From NCBI GenBank assembly GCA_963823565.1, contig CAWGLR010000002.1, positions 124,001 to 188,000 on the forward strand: 64,000 bases of DNA. Direction: 5' to 3'. Positions 8,818 to 18,439 of the stretch are shown piece by piece (within the stretch, counting starts at the first letter, position 1; each line of letters opens with the position of its first letter). The stretch is from RHKX01 sp963823565. Its GTDB lineage: Bacteria > Actinomycetota > Thermoleophilia > Solirubrobacterales > 70-9. The translations under genes were made by a program, and so were the position numbers. Below the pieces are notes generated by a model, which had not been told where the DNA came from, did no database searches, and was given only the letters and a program-made list of their open reading frames with translations.

Positions 8818-9804
8818 GTGAGGACCCGCTCCGCACTGCTGCTCTCGCTGATCGCCGCGCTGGTCGCGACGATGGCGCTCGCGCCGGCCGCCTCGGCGAA
8901 GAAGAAGCCTCTGCGCTGCAACGGGATGAAGCAGCTCTGCGAGCGCCGGCTCGACCAGGTCGTCCTGCCGGCGAGCCACAACGCGATGTCCGCGCAGGAG
9001 TACGCATTCGCGCGCCCGAACCAGATCCCGACGATCCCCGAGCAGCTCGACGGCGGCGCCCGGGCGCTCCTCCTCGACACCCACTATGGGCGCCTGCAGC
9101 CCGACGGGAAGGTCATCACCGACGACGACGGGACGGTCACCGAGGGCATCCGCGGCACCTACCTCTGCCACGTCCTCTGCGAGGGCGGCGCGCTCCCGCT
9201 GGCGCCGACGCTGCGGCAGATCAGCAAGTGGCTGCGCAAGAACCCGAACGAGGTCCTGCTGATCGAGAACGAGGACTACATCACCGCCAACGACTTCGTG
9301 GCGGCGATGGAGCGCTCGGGGCTGCTCGACTTCGTCTACCGCGGCTCGCGCGCGCCCTGGGCCAAGCTGAGGCGGATGGTGCGGGTCAACCACCGCGTCG
9401 TGATGCTCTCCGACAACGAGGCCAAGGGCGACCCCTTCTGGTACCGGCCGACCTACGAGGGCCTGCTTCAGGAGACGCCCTACACCTTCAACCCGCCGTC
9501 GGAGCTGACCGATCCGGACAACTGGGCCGAGACCTGCGTGCCCAATCGCGGCGGCACCGACGGCTCGCTCTTCCTGATGAACCACTGGTCGCCATCGCTG
9601 GCGCCTGCCGTGCCGGACCTCGAGCAGTCGGCCGAGGTCAACGCCACCGACGTCCTCGTCGGCCGCGCCGAGGCCTGCGCCGAGGTCCGCGGCCGCTACC
9701 CGAACGTCGTCGCCGTCGACCAGGTGACCGCGGGCGGGCTGATCCCCGCGGTGAAGAAGCTGAACCGGCTGCCGGGCCGGGTCATCCACCCGCCGGGGAC
9801 CTAG
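8818..9804 (+). CDS. secreted PLC-like phosphodiesterase (PI-PLC X-domain fold)
   Basis: A 328-residue protein from GTG 8818 with a signal peptide (LLLSLIAALVATMALAPAASA). The mature N-terminus contains LPASHNAMS with the first conserved His of the PLC-like phosphodiesterase TIM barrel. ARALLLDTHYG follows with the usual acidic residue after a strand, and YLCHVLC supplies the second His region. LRKNPNEVLLIENEDY is another typical segment. Several Cys residues suggest disulphides. Actinobacterial members are secreted but substrate-unassigned. Confidence 0.72.
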   Translation: MRTRSALLLSLIAALVATMALAPAASAKKKPLRCNGMKQLCERRLDQVVLPASHNAMSAQEYAFARPNQIPTIPEQLDGGARALLLDTHYGRLQPDGKVITDDDGTVTEGIRGTYLCHVLCEGGALPLAPTLRQISKWLRKNPNEVLLIENEDYITANDFVAAMERSGLLDFVYRGSRAPWAKLRRMVRVNHRVVMLSDNEAKGDPFWYRPTYEGLLQETPYTFNPPSELTDPDNWAETCVPNRGGTDGSLFLMNHWSPSLAPAVPDLEQSAEVNATDVLVGRAEACAEVRGRYPNVVAVDQVTAGGLIPAVKKLNRLPGRVIHPPGT

Positions 9805-9810
9805 CGGCCG

Positions 9811-10440
9811 ATGGAAGCCGGGCCGCGCGAGGGCTGGTACGGCGACCCCGAGGAGCCGGCGAGGCTGCGCTGGTGGGACGGATCGCGCTGGACCGAGCAC
9901 ACGCGCGAGCGCCCCGGCGAGGCCCCCGCGCCCGAGACCGATCGCCGGGCGCAGGAGCTGCTCGCGATGCCGGTGCCCTCCGTCCCCCCGCCCGACGATC
10001 CGACCCGGCGCCTGCTGCCGTGGCTGATCGGCGGCCTGGTCCTGCTGCTCGCCCTCGGGGCGACGGGAATCGTTCTCGGCTCGTCCGAGGACGAGAACGA
10101 GCCGCCGGTGACGACGACGCCGCCGATCGACCCCGAGGCCGAGTCGGCCGATGCGACCGCGCAGGCGCTCGTCCGCACGGCGCAGACGGCGATCGAGACC
10201 TGGGCGACCGACCACGGCGGCTCCTACGACGCGGCGACGCCGGAGGAGCTCATCCGGATCGAGCCCGGTCTGAACGGGGCGACGCTCACCGTCGACGCGG
10301 CGGAGACCAACTACTCGGTCTCGGTCGAGTCGACGAGTGGCGGGACGTTCACGATCACTCGCGACGACGCGGGCGGGATGACGTTCACCTGCGCGCCGCC
10401 GGCGGCCGGGGCCTGCCCCGCAAGCGGCTTCTGGAGCTGA
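9811..10440 (+). CDS. DUF2510 membrane protein with pilin-like C-terminal domain
   Basis: A 209-residue protein starting 6 nt after the preceding stop. Residues 6-35 form a DUF2510 motif (GWYGDPEEPARLRWWDGSRW). A Pro-rich linker leads to one transmembrane helix (LLPWLIGGLVLLLALGATGIVL) at about residues 67-90. The extracellular part contains ALVRTAQTAIETWATDHGGS, which resembles the N-terminal helix of type IV pilin globular domains, followed by a short beta region and two Cys. The cytoplasmic DUF2510, TM helix and pilin-like exterior suggest an envelope sensor or structural protein. The function is unknown. Confidence 0.6.
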   Translation: MEAGPREGWYGDPEEPARLRWWDGSRWTEHTRERPGEAPAPETDRRAQELLAMPVPSVPPPDDPTRRLLPWLIGGLVLLLALGATGIVLGSSEDENEPPVTTTPPIDPEAESADATAQALVRTAQTAIETWATDHGGSYDAATPEELIRIEPGLNGATLTVDAAETNYSVSVESTSGGTFTITRDDAGGMTFTCAPPAAGACPASGFWS

Positions 10441-10476
10441 GGCCGGGGCCCGCCGCTCTCTATCCTGCGCCGCCCG

Positions 10477-12138
<1,662 letters not shown>

Positions 12139-12161
12139 GCGGCTCCGTTGCGGTTCTCGAC

Positions 12162-12180
12162 ACGCTCCCGCGGGGGCGTG
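12162..12180 (+). terminator. weak hairpin after ettA
   Basis: An imperfect stem around CACGCTCCC-GCG-GGGGCGTG, 23 nt after the ettA stop. It is short and without a U-tract. Confidence 0.3.
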
Positions 12181-12214
12181 CGCGCTGAGGTCCAGGGCAC
12201 CCACAGAGGTCACC

Positions 12215-12897
12215 ATGGCGCAGAGGTACGTGCTTCTCTACGAATCGGCCGACGACGTGCTCGCCAGGGCCCCGGCCCATTTTCCCGCGCATCGCGAGCG
12301 CCTCAACGAGTTCCGCTCGCGGGCGGTTCTCCTCGATGTCGGCACCTTCGGCGACCCGCAGGCCGAGGGATCGATGGCGATCTTCGCCTCGCGCGAGGCG
12401 GCGGAGGAGTTCGCCCAGGGCGACCCATTCGCCCGCGAAGGGGTCGTGCGCTCCTGGCAGGTCCGCGATTGGGACACGGTCGACTTCGACGCACCCGCGG
12501 ACTCGCTCGCGAAGCGCTTCGCGCTCGGCACCAACGACGAGGCGCTACTCGACGAGATCTACGACCCGAGGTCCTCCTCCACACCCCCTGGGCTGGCCGG
12601 TGTCCGGGCGGACGCGCTCAAGGGGTTCGCCGGCGAGTTCTCTTCTGCGAGGAGCTGATCGCGCCCGAGAGCCCGGTGGCTCGCGACAAGGCGTGCGAGC
12701 GGGCCTGCAGCCGATTCGAGCCGGTCGAGGATCGCGAGATCAGCTCCATGGACATCGACGACGGCGAGGCGCGCGTCACATATGCAGACGGCTCGTGGAT
12801 CGGCCTCGTCCGCATCGAGGGCCGCTGGTACACTCGCCCCAGAGCTGAGCGCAACCGGAAAGAGGCTGCGGCGCCAGGCGGACGCGGGCGTCGATAG
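12215..12897 (+). CDS. YCII-domain protein with C-terminal NTF2-like extension, one frameshift
   Basis: From ATG 12215, the first 90 residues (MAQRYVLLYES..., FGDPQAEGSMAIFASREAA, FAREGVVRSWQVRDW) match the ferredoxin-like YCII family. The reading then goes through a linker and stops at 12658. The next frame continues at about 12648 with FCEELIAPES, a Cys-containing helix and SSMDIDDGEARVTYADGSW...GRWY, which is the pattern of an NTF2-like/lumazine-binding-type domain, ending at 12897. A two-base change within the tctcttc run at about 12642-12650 would join them into one protein of about 226 residues. Whether the break is real cannot be told here. Confidence 0.55.
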
Positions 12898-12907
12898 CCC
12901 GCCCGGC

Positions 12908-12956
12908 GATGATTGGCGCAAAGCGACACCAGGGGTAGCGGAATTCGCCAATCATC
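12908..12956. terminator. 11-bp inverted repeat between convergent genes
   Basis: GATGATTGGCG (12908-12918) and CGCCAATCATC (12946-12956) are perfect complements separated by 27 nt. They lie just after the stop at 12897 and over the stop of the small minus-strand membrane gene. Confidence 0.45.
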
Positions 12957-13128
12957 CGGACGATCGGCGCCGCGACCAGTAGAACCCCATCAGCCCGGCG
13001 ACCAGGGCCCAGTAGACGAGCCCCGGCACCGACACGATCCCCACGCCCAGCCGGTAGTACCCGCTGTACCCGTAGATCCCATCGTCCAGCGGCGGCGGTA
13101 AGCAGGCGGGTCGCCGTCCGCCACCCAC
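12952..13128 (-). CDS. small single-span membrane protein
   Basis: An uncatalogued-looking 58-codon gene starting at GTG 13128, 8 nt after the stop of the large acyl-CoA synthetase gene on the same strand. After a Pro-rich start it reads DDGIYGYSGYYRLGVG, followed by one hydrophobic helix (PGLVYWALVAGLMGFYW) and a positive tail (SRRRSSG), the signature of a real short membrane protein. No Shine-Dalgarno is visible, so translation may depend on coupling with the upstream gene. Function unknown. Confidence 0.45.
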   Translation of the reverse strand: MGGGRRPACLPPPLDDGIYGYSGYYRLGVGIVSVPGLVYWALVAGLMGFYWSRRRSSG

Positions 13129-13135
13129 CGGGAGG

Positions 13136-15853
13136 CTAGACGCCCGCCCGCGGCGCCCGGGTGCGCCACGTGCTCGGCCAGGGGGCCCGTGGCGGCGCCG
13201 AACGCACGCGGACGCGAGCGTCGACGGCGACGGCGCCGTCGGCGCGGGCGATCACCGGGTTGAGGTCGAGCTCGGCGATCTCGCTGTGGGACTCGACCAT
13301 CGCGCCGACGCGGAGGACCATCTCCTCGATCGCGGCGAGGTCGGCGGGCTGAGCGCCCCGGTAGCCGGTGAGGCGAGGGAAGAGAGCGAGCGACTCGAGC
13401 ATCTCGGTCGCGTCGCGGGCGGTCAGTGGGCTGAGGCGCACGGCAACGTCGCGCAGCAGCTCGGCCTCGACGCCGCCGGCGCCGCAGGCGACGGCCGGGC
13501 CGAAGATCGGGTCGTCGACGACGCCGATGATGAGCTCGATGCCCCCCTCGACCATCTCCTGCACGAGGAAGGACTCGCGCTCGTGGCCGTGGGCGGCGAG
13601 CGCGGCGTCCATCTCCCGCGCCGCGGCCTCGACGGCGCCGGCTTCGAGGCCGACCGCGACGCCGCCGACGTCGCTCTTGTGCAGAAGGCCCGGTGCCTGG
13701 GCCTTCAGCGCCACCCGGGGCCCGAGCTGGCGGGCGGCCGCCGCGGCCTCGGCCGGGTTCTCGGCGAGCAGCGAGCGCGGCGTCGCGATCCCGTGGCACT
13801 CGAGGAGCTGGGTCGCCTCCCCCGGCGTCAGCCACTCCTCCCCCTCGCCGAGCGCCCACGCGATCACGGCGGTCGCGCGGTCCTCGTCGGTATCGGCGAA
13901 GGTCGCCGGCTCCGCGGGCGGCTTGGCGCGCCAGCGGACGTGGTCCATCACCCGAGCGAGCGCCCGGGCGGCGTCCTCTGGGTAGAGATGGCTGGGGATG
14001 CCGCCGATCGAGGCCATCGTCGCCTGGTCCTCGGCCGACATGAAGACGGCCTGCACCGGCACCTGACGGGGAAGGTCCGCCGCGGTCTCGGCGATCGCCC
14101 GCGCGACGTCCTCGGCGCGAGTGAGGAGCGGCCGGATGAAGATCGCGATCACCGCGTCGATCCCCTCCCACTCGGACATCGCCCTGATCGCCCGCCGGTA
14201 GTCCTCGGCGCTGGCGGTCGCCACCAGGTCGATCGGGTTGCCGAGCGCCGCCTCCGGCGGCAGGAACTCGCGCAGCGCCCCCCGGAGGTCCTCCGGCGTC
14301 GCCGGCACCTCCAGCCCCGCCGCCTCGCAGGCGTCGGCGCACATGATCCCGGGACCGCCCGCGTTGGTGACGATGCCGACCCGCGGCCCGGCGGGCAGGG
14401 GCTCGTTCGCCAGCAGCGAGGCGACGTCGAGCATCTCGGCGAGGGAATCGGTGCGGATCACGCCGGCCTGCTCGAAGAGCGCGTCGACGCGAACGTCGGA
14501 GGCGGCGAGCAGGGCGCCGGTGTGCGAGGCCGTGGCGCGAGCACCGGCGGCGGAGCGGCCGCTCTTGACGACCACGATCGGCATCTCGCGCCCGACGCGC
14601 CGGGCGACGCGCGAGAAGCGGCGCGCGTCGCTGAACGACTCGATGTAGAGCAGGGCCACCCGCGTCGCCGGGTCCTGCTCCCAGTACTCGAGGAGGTCGT
14701 TGGCGGTGATGTCGGCCCGGTTGCCGATCGATGCGAACGATGAGACGCCGAGGCTGCGGTCGCGAGCGAGCGCGATCAGGGCCAGGCCGAGCGCGCCGCT
14801 CTGGGTGACGAAGCCGACGTTGCCGCCCGGCGGCAGCGCCGGGGCGAAGGTCGCGTCGAACTGCGGCTCGCTGGCGTTGAGGATGCCGAGGCAGTTCGGC
14901 CCGATCAGCCGCATGCCGGCGTCGGTGCAGACCTCGACCAGCTCGCGCTCGCGTGCGGCGCCCTCGGGGCCGCTCTCGGCGAAGCCGGCCGAGATGACGA
15001 CGAGCGCGCGCACTCCGGCCTGCCCGCACTCGCGCGCGACATCGACCACCGCCGGCGCGGGGACCGCGACGATCGCGAGCTCGACCAGCTCGGGAAGCTC
15101 GAGCACGCTGGGGTAGGCGCGGACCGACTGCACGACGTCGGCCGCCGGGTTGACCGGGTAGACGACGCCGTCGAATTCGCCGCGCAGCAGGTTGTGGAAG
15201 ACCTCGCCGCCGACGGTTCCGCGCTGTCGCGAGGCGCCGATCAGCGCGATCGAGCCGGGCTCGAGGAAGCGCTTGACCGCCGCCTGGGCCGCCATCCGGT
15301 CGCGGTCCTCGAAGCGGAGGACGGCGCCGTCGGTGAGCGAGACCGGGAACTCGACGTGGAGCGCGCCCGGAAGCGATGCCGTCTCCACCGTGAACCCGCT
15401 CTCGCGGAAGACCTCGATCATCCGGTGGTTCTCGGGCATCACCTCGGCGGTGAAGAGCGAGATCCCGTTCTCGCGGGCGACCCCCGCGAGGTGGGCGAGC
15501 ATGATCGTCGCCAGGCCCCGTCCCTGGAGCTCATCGGCGACGGCGAACGCAACCTCGGCACGGTCGCGGTCCTCGCGGAAGTACGAGGCCTGGCCGACGA
15601 TGCGCTCGTCGCCGCCGCGCGTGGCGACGAGCCCGTAGCGGTTGCGGTAGTCGACGTCGGTCATCGAATTCGCCGCGAGCCGGAGGTTGGTCGCGCCGGT
15701 GAAGAATCGGAACGTGAGCGAGGTCGGCGCGAGGCCCTCGAGAAACCTCTGCACCGGCTCCTGGTCGTCGGCGCGCACCGGGCGCACCTCGACCGTCGTC
15801 CCGTCGCGGAGAACGACGTCGGCGGAACGCCACGAAGGGTACTCCGCGCTCAT
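13136..15853 (-). CDS. GNAT acetyltransferase fused to ADP-forming acyl-CoA synthetase-like domains (Pat-type)
   Basis: A 905-residue protein. The N-terminal GNAT domain (about residues 15-170) has the acetyl-CoA loop in VADELQGRGLATIMLAHL. Next come a CoA-binding Rossmann domain (GASRQRGTVGGEVFHNLL), succinyl-CoA-synthetase-like flavodoxin domains with the SHTGALL motif and NAGGPG, and a C-terminal ATP-grasp domain ending in ELDLNPVIA. This N-terminal-GNAT order is that of the actinobacterial Pat-type lysine acetyltransferases; enterobacterial PatZ has the GNAT at the C-terminus. Such enzymes acetylate and switch off acetyl-CoA synthetase. True ADP-forming acyl-CoA ligase activity cannot be excluded. 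Followed by the small membrane gene. Confidence 0.85.
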   Translation of the reverse strand: MSAEYPSWRSADVVLRDGTTVEVRPVRADDQEPVQRFLEGLAPTSLTFRFFTGATNLRLAANSMTDVDYRNRYGLVATRGGDERIVGQASYFREDRDRAEVAFAVADELQGRGLATIMLAHLAGVARENGISLFTAEVMPENHRMIEVFRESGFTVETASLPGALHVEFPVSLTDGAVLRFEDRDRMAAQAAVKRFLEPGSIALIGASRQRGTVGGEVFHNLLRGEFDGVVYPVNPAADVVQSVRAYPSVLELPELVELAIVAVPAPAVVDVARECGQAGVRALVVISAGFAESGPEGAARERELVEVCTDAGMRLIGPNCLGILNASEPQFDATFAPALPPGGNVGFVTQSGALGLALIALARDRSLGVSSFASIGNRADITANDLLEYWEQDPATRVALLYIESFSDARRFSRVARRVGREMPIVVVKSGRSAAGARATASHTGALLAASDVRVDALFEQAGVIRTDSLAEMLDVASLLANEPLPAGPRVGIVTNAGGPGIMCADACEAAGLEVPATPEDLRGALREFLPPEAALGNPIDLVATASAEDYRRAIRAMSEWEGIDAVIAIFIRPLLTRAEDVARAIAETAADLPRQVPVQAVFMSAEDQATMASIGGIPSHLYPEDAARALARVMDHVRWRAKPPAEPATFADTDEDRATAVIAWALGEGEEWLTPGEATQLLECHGIATPRSLLAENPAEAAAAARQLGPRVALKAQAPGLLHKSDVGGVAVGLEAGAVEAAAREMDAALAAHGHERESFLVQEMVEGGIELIIGVVDDPIFGPAVACGAGGVEAELLRDVAVRLSPLTARDATEMLESLALFPRLTGYRGAQPADLAAIEEMVLRVGAMVESHSEIAELDLNPVIARADGAVAVDARVRVRSAPPRAPWPSTWRTRAPRAGV

Positions 15854-16054
15854 CCCGCGCTAGCCCGCGTCAGGGGGCCTTCGGGCCCGGGTGGCGATGT
15901 TCTGGATCAGGGCTCGGGAATGGCCGGGAGCGCGTCCAGCGCCAGTTGCACCGCTCGGACCGGCAATGCGAGCGCCAGCGAGCCGCCGAGCTCCGCACCG
16001 ACCGTGGCGGGGGCTGCGACGGCGGGCCGTACTCCGGATCGGCGAGGAACTCGT

Positions 16055-16174
16055 TCACGACCTCATGATGGCGTCCGGGTGGAAGATGCGATGCGGGAAA
16101 GGGACCTTCGTGACGTAGTCGAGGTGCGAGGCTCGCGCGCCGCGACTGCGCAGGTTCAGCGAGTACGTGCGCAT
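16055..16174 (-). pseudogene. remnant coding segment, unidentified
   Basis: The 430 bp between the acetyltransferase/synthetase gene and the next gene hold only fragments of protein-like sequence on the minus strand. From ATG 16174 a 39-residue frame reads TYSLNLRSRGARASHLDY...PHRIFHPDA and stops. The following frame continues VVNEFLADPEYGPPSQP, and an upstream frame gives GIAPYNPMTGGE. The pieces look like the tail of one longer protein with at least two frame breaks. I do not recognise the family. Confidence 0.3.
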
Positions 16175-16334
16175 CTCGCCTCGCCGCCGGTCATCGGGTT
16201 GTACGGCGCTATGCCCTGCTCGCGCGTCACCACCGGGCGGACGCTACCCGAGACCGATCCCGGACAGGACCTGCGGCCGCCTGGCACTTTTCAAGGTGAA
16301 GCGGAAGAAGAAGCGGCGCCAGGCGAGACCGCGC

Positions 16335-16847
16335 CTAGGGCCGGGAGCCCGGCGGAGGCGGCGGCACCGACGAGCTGGGCGGCTGCGCGCCGGGCTGAGG
16401 GGCGACGGGGGCGGGGGGAGCGGGAGTCGTCCGCTCGACCGCGGCGGCCACGAGGAGCAGCAGCGCGCCGCCGAGCGCCATGAACGCGCCCGCCTTGAGG
16501 TTCGTGTCGAGGTCGGCCCCGCTCGCCTCCGACCAGAAGTTGGTGACCGGGACCTTGGTGATCAGGGCGACGGCCACCAGGATCAGCGCGATCGAACCCA
16601 GCGCAAGCGGGGTCACCCACTCCGGGGCGAGATCCGGGCGCACCGCCGCGACCGCGGCGGCCACGGCGATCATCAGCAGGATCGCGTCGAGGACCTCGAG
16701 CCCGGACCAGCCGGTCAGGGACGCCGAGTCGCTGCCGTCGGTCAGCTCGTACCAGTCGAGGAACAGGCTGACGACGAGGAGCAGCGCCGCCAGCAGCGTG
16801 AGCAGCGCGACGTTGTCGATCTGCGGGCGTCCAGGGCCGGCGTTCAT
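16335..16847 (-). CDS. four-helix membrane protein with Pro-rich tail
   Basis: A 170-residue protein from ATG 16847, preceded by AGGGGG. There are four predicted transmembrane helices: ALLTLLAALLLVVSLFLDW; EVLDAILLMIAVAAAVAAV; VTPLALGSIALILVAVALI; and AFMALGGALLLLVAAAV. A 35-residue Pro/Ser-rich cytoplasmic or external tail follows. It begins with PQIDNVALL, and the first loop is acidic (ELTDGSDSAS). Similar four-helix proteins are common in actinobacteria without assigned function. The gene lies between the remnant region and tRNA-Gly. Confidence 0.65.
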   Translation of the reverse strand: MNAGPGRPQIDNVALLTLLAALLLVVSLFLDWYELTDGSDSASLTGWSGLEVLDAILLMIAVAAAVAAVRPDLAPEWVTPLALGSIALILVAVALITKVPVTNFWSEASGADLDTNLKAGAFMALGGALLLLVAAAVERTTPAPPAPVAPQPGAQPPSSSVPPPPPGSRP

Positions 16848-16902
16848 CTCGTCCCCCTCGTCGATCGCGGTGAGTCCGCCCGGTGGCTCCTCCCTCCGGG
16901 CA

Positions 16903-16976
16903 AGCGGCTGATGGGATTCGAACCCACGACCTTCTGCATGGCAAGCAGACGCTCTAGCCAACTGAGCTACAGCCGC
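16903..16976 (-). tRNA. tRNA-Gly (anticodon GCC)
   Basis: A 74-nt cloverleaf: acceptor stem GCGGCTG/CAGCCGC, D-arm GCTC...GAGC, anticodon stem CTGC/GCAG around TTGCCAT (anticodon GCC), T-arm GTGGG-TTCGAAT-CCCAT. No CCA is encoded. Confidence 0.92.
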
Positions 16977-17017
16977 ATGAGGCGGGGAGTCTAGCGACGG
17001 TGCGGCGAACCTCGTCG

Positions 17018-17082
17018 CGGGCGGTGAGTGGGATGAACGTTGCGCATAGCGCGACGCCGATCCCGTTCACGCTCGCCGCCCG
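17018..17082 (-). terminator. long imperfect hairpin after the VOC gene
   Basis: Arms at 17018-17039 and 17064-17082 (CGGGCGG...GAACG / CGTTC...CCGCCCG) pair over most of their length. The loop contains a second small palindrome, GCGCATAGCGC. It sits just downstream of the lipoprotein/VOC pair and before tRNA-Gly. Confidence 0.4.
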
Positions 17083-17100
17083 CAGACCGCCTCAGCCGGC

Positions 17101-17463
17101 CTAGTCCTCGTACGGCTTGTACCGGTGGTGAAGCATCAGGTCGTTGCCATCGGGGTCGCGGAACAGCGCCATGTGGCAGACCCCGGTGTCGAAGATGTCG
17201 CCGAGGAACTCGACGTCCTTTGCCTCGAGCTCCTTCTTCGCCTCGGCGACGTCGTCGACGTGGATGGCGGGATGGGCATTCCGGGACGGCTCGAATGAGC
17301 CCATGATCTTCTCCGGCTCCCAGATCCCGAAGCAGGTGTCCCCGATCCAGAACTCGTAGCGCGAGTGCTCGTCGGGGCGCAGGCCGAGCGTGTCGACGTA
17401 GAAGGCCCTGGTCCGGTCCGGGTCGGTCGAGGGAACGCCGATGAAGTCGAGGTCGCGCGCCAT
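17101..17463 (-). CDS. VOC (glyoxalase-fold) family protein
   Basis: A 120-residue protein with paired beta-alpha-beta-beta-beta modules: DLDFIGVPSTDPDRTRAFYVDTLGLRP in the first half and HMALFRDPDGNDLMLHHRY in the second, including the FRDPDGN turn. Metal ligands are not all obvious, so it could be an enzyme or a binding protein. The ATG at 17463 shares one base with the stop of the upstream lipoprotein gene (TGATG), so the two are translationally coupled. Confidence 0.8.
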   Translation of the reverse strand: MARDLDFIGVPSTDPDRTRAFYVDTLGLRPDEHSRYEFWIGDTCFGIWEPEKIMGSFEPSRNAHPAIHVDDVAEAKKELEAKDVEFLGDIFDTGVCHMALFRDPDGNDLMLHHRYKPYED

Positions 17464-18014
17464 CAGCCGGTCTTCTCGAGGCTCGACTGGAGCTGGTCGC
17501 ATGCGTCCTTGACCTCGTCCTCGTGGTCGGAGGTCCACTGGCAGTTGATGAAGTACTCCGAGGTCCCGTCGAACAGCGCGATGATGTTCGTCTCGGCACC
17601 GGAGGGATCGCTGACCGGCACCCCCTCGAAGCTGACCGACGGGTAGCCGCCGACGTCTCCGACGGTCCCGCTCGCCGATGGGTCGGCCTGGCCGATCAGC
17701 CGATCGAGAGCGGCCTTCGCCTGATCGATGTTCTTATCGGTGATCGGCTCCGACGTCGTGTAGGTCGCCAGGAAGATGCCGTTGTTGTCGGCCGGCCCGA
17801 CGCCCTTGAGGTTCGACGCGTTCCCCGAGCCGACCTCGTTGTTGACGCTGATGTCGGAGGCGTCGCCCCAGTCGCCCGGGTACTCGAAGGTGAACGGGTA
17901 GCCGTCCTCCTCGAAGGTCGCCGTGTCGGAGGAGGACGAATCGTCGCCGCAGGCGGTCAGTGCGAGCGCGGCGAGGGTGAGCAAAAGGGCGAAGGGAATG
18001 ACGAGCTTCTTCAT
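17463..18014 (-). CDS. lipoprotein with PsbP-like domain
   Basis: A 183-residue protein with a lipoprotein signal peptide: MKK, a hydrophobic core, and the lipobox LTAC with Cys at about residue 22. A Ser/Asp linker follows. The rest (YPFTFEYPGDWGDAS..., ITDKNIDQAKAALDRLIG, YPSVSFEGVPVSDPSG, DHEDEVKDACDQLQSSL) has the fold pattern of PsbP/LpqN-like extracytoplasmic domains found in many actinobacterial lipoproteins. First gene of a pair with the VOC protein. The ligand is unknown. Confidence 0.72.
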   Translation of the reverse strand: MKKLVIPFALLLTLAALALTACGDDSSSSDTATFEEDGYPFTFEYPGDWGDASDISVNNEVGSGNASNLKGVGPADNNGIFLATYTTSEPITDKNIDQAKAALDRLIGQADPSASGTVGDVGGYPSVSFEGVPVSDPSGAETNIIALFDGTSEYFINCQWTSDHEDEVKDACDQLQSSLEKTG

Positions 18015-18035
18015 GCGCCCAACACTATTGGAGGA

Positions 18036-18439
18036 TCAGGCCTCGGCGTCGAGCGCCTGGTTGACGAGCGCGTCGGCCTCGGCGTTCTGCGCGCGCTTGA
18101 CGTGGCGGATCTGCCACTCGGCGAAGTCGCCCAGCGCCTTCTGCGCGGCCGAGTGCAGCGGCCGCAGGCCGGCGTCCTTGACGCGGTACTCGCCCCGCAC
18201 CTGCTTGACGACCAGCTCGGAGTCGCCGACGAGCTCGAGCTCGGTGGCGCCGAGCTCGTTCGCCCTCTCGATCCCGAAGCATCAGCGCCCGGTACTCGGC
18301 GACGTTGTTGGTCGCCCGCCCGATCGTCTCGTGGGCCTCGTGGATGACCTCGCCGTCGGCGTCGCTGACGACGGCGGCGATCGCCGCCGGGCCGGGGTTG
18401 CCGCGCGCGCCCGCCGTCGACGTGGACGGTCAGCCTCAC
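18036..18439 (-). CDS. RNase HI-like (reverse-transcriptase-like) protein, frameshifted
   Basis: The GTG at 18439 overlaps the stop of the Zn-ribbon gene (GTGA). The N-terminal LTVHVDGGARGNPGPA motif (with one extra base near 18410) supplies the first catalytic Asp. NVAEYRALM gives the Glu, and LVGDSELVVKQVRGEYRVKD gives the second Asp. HVKRAQNAEADALVNQALD has the C-terminal Asp of the RNase H active site. The length of about 134 residues matches the short actinobacterial RNase HI domain proteins. Frame changes near 18410 and 18280 look like single inserted bases. Confidence 0.75.
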
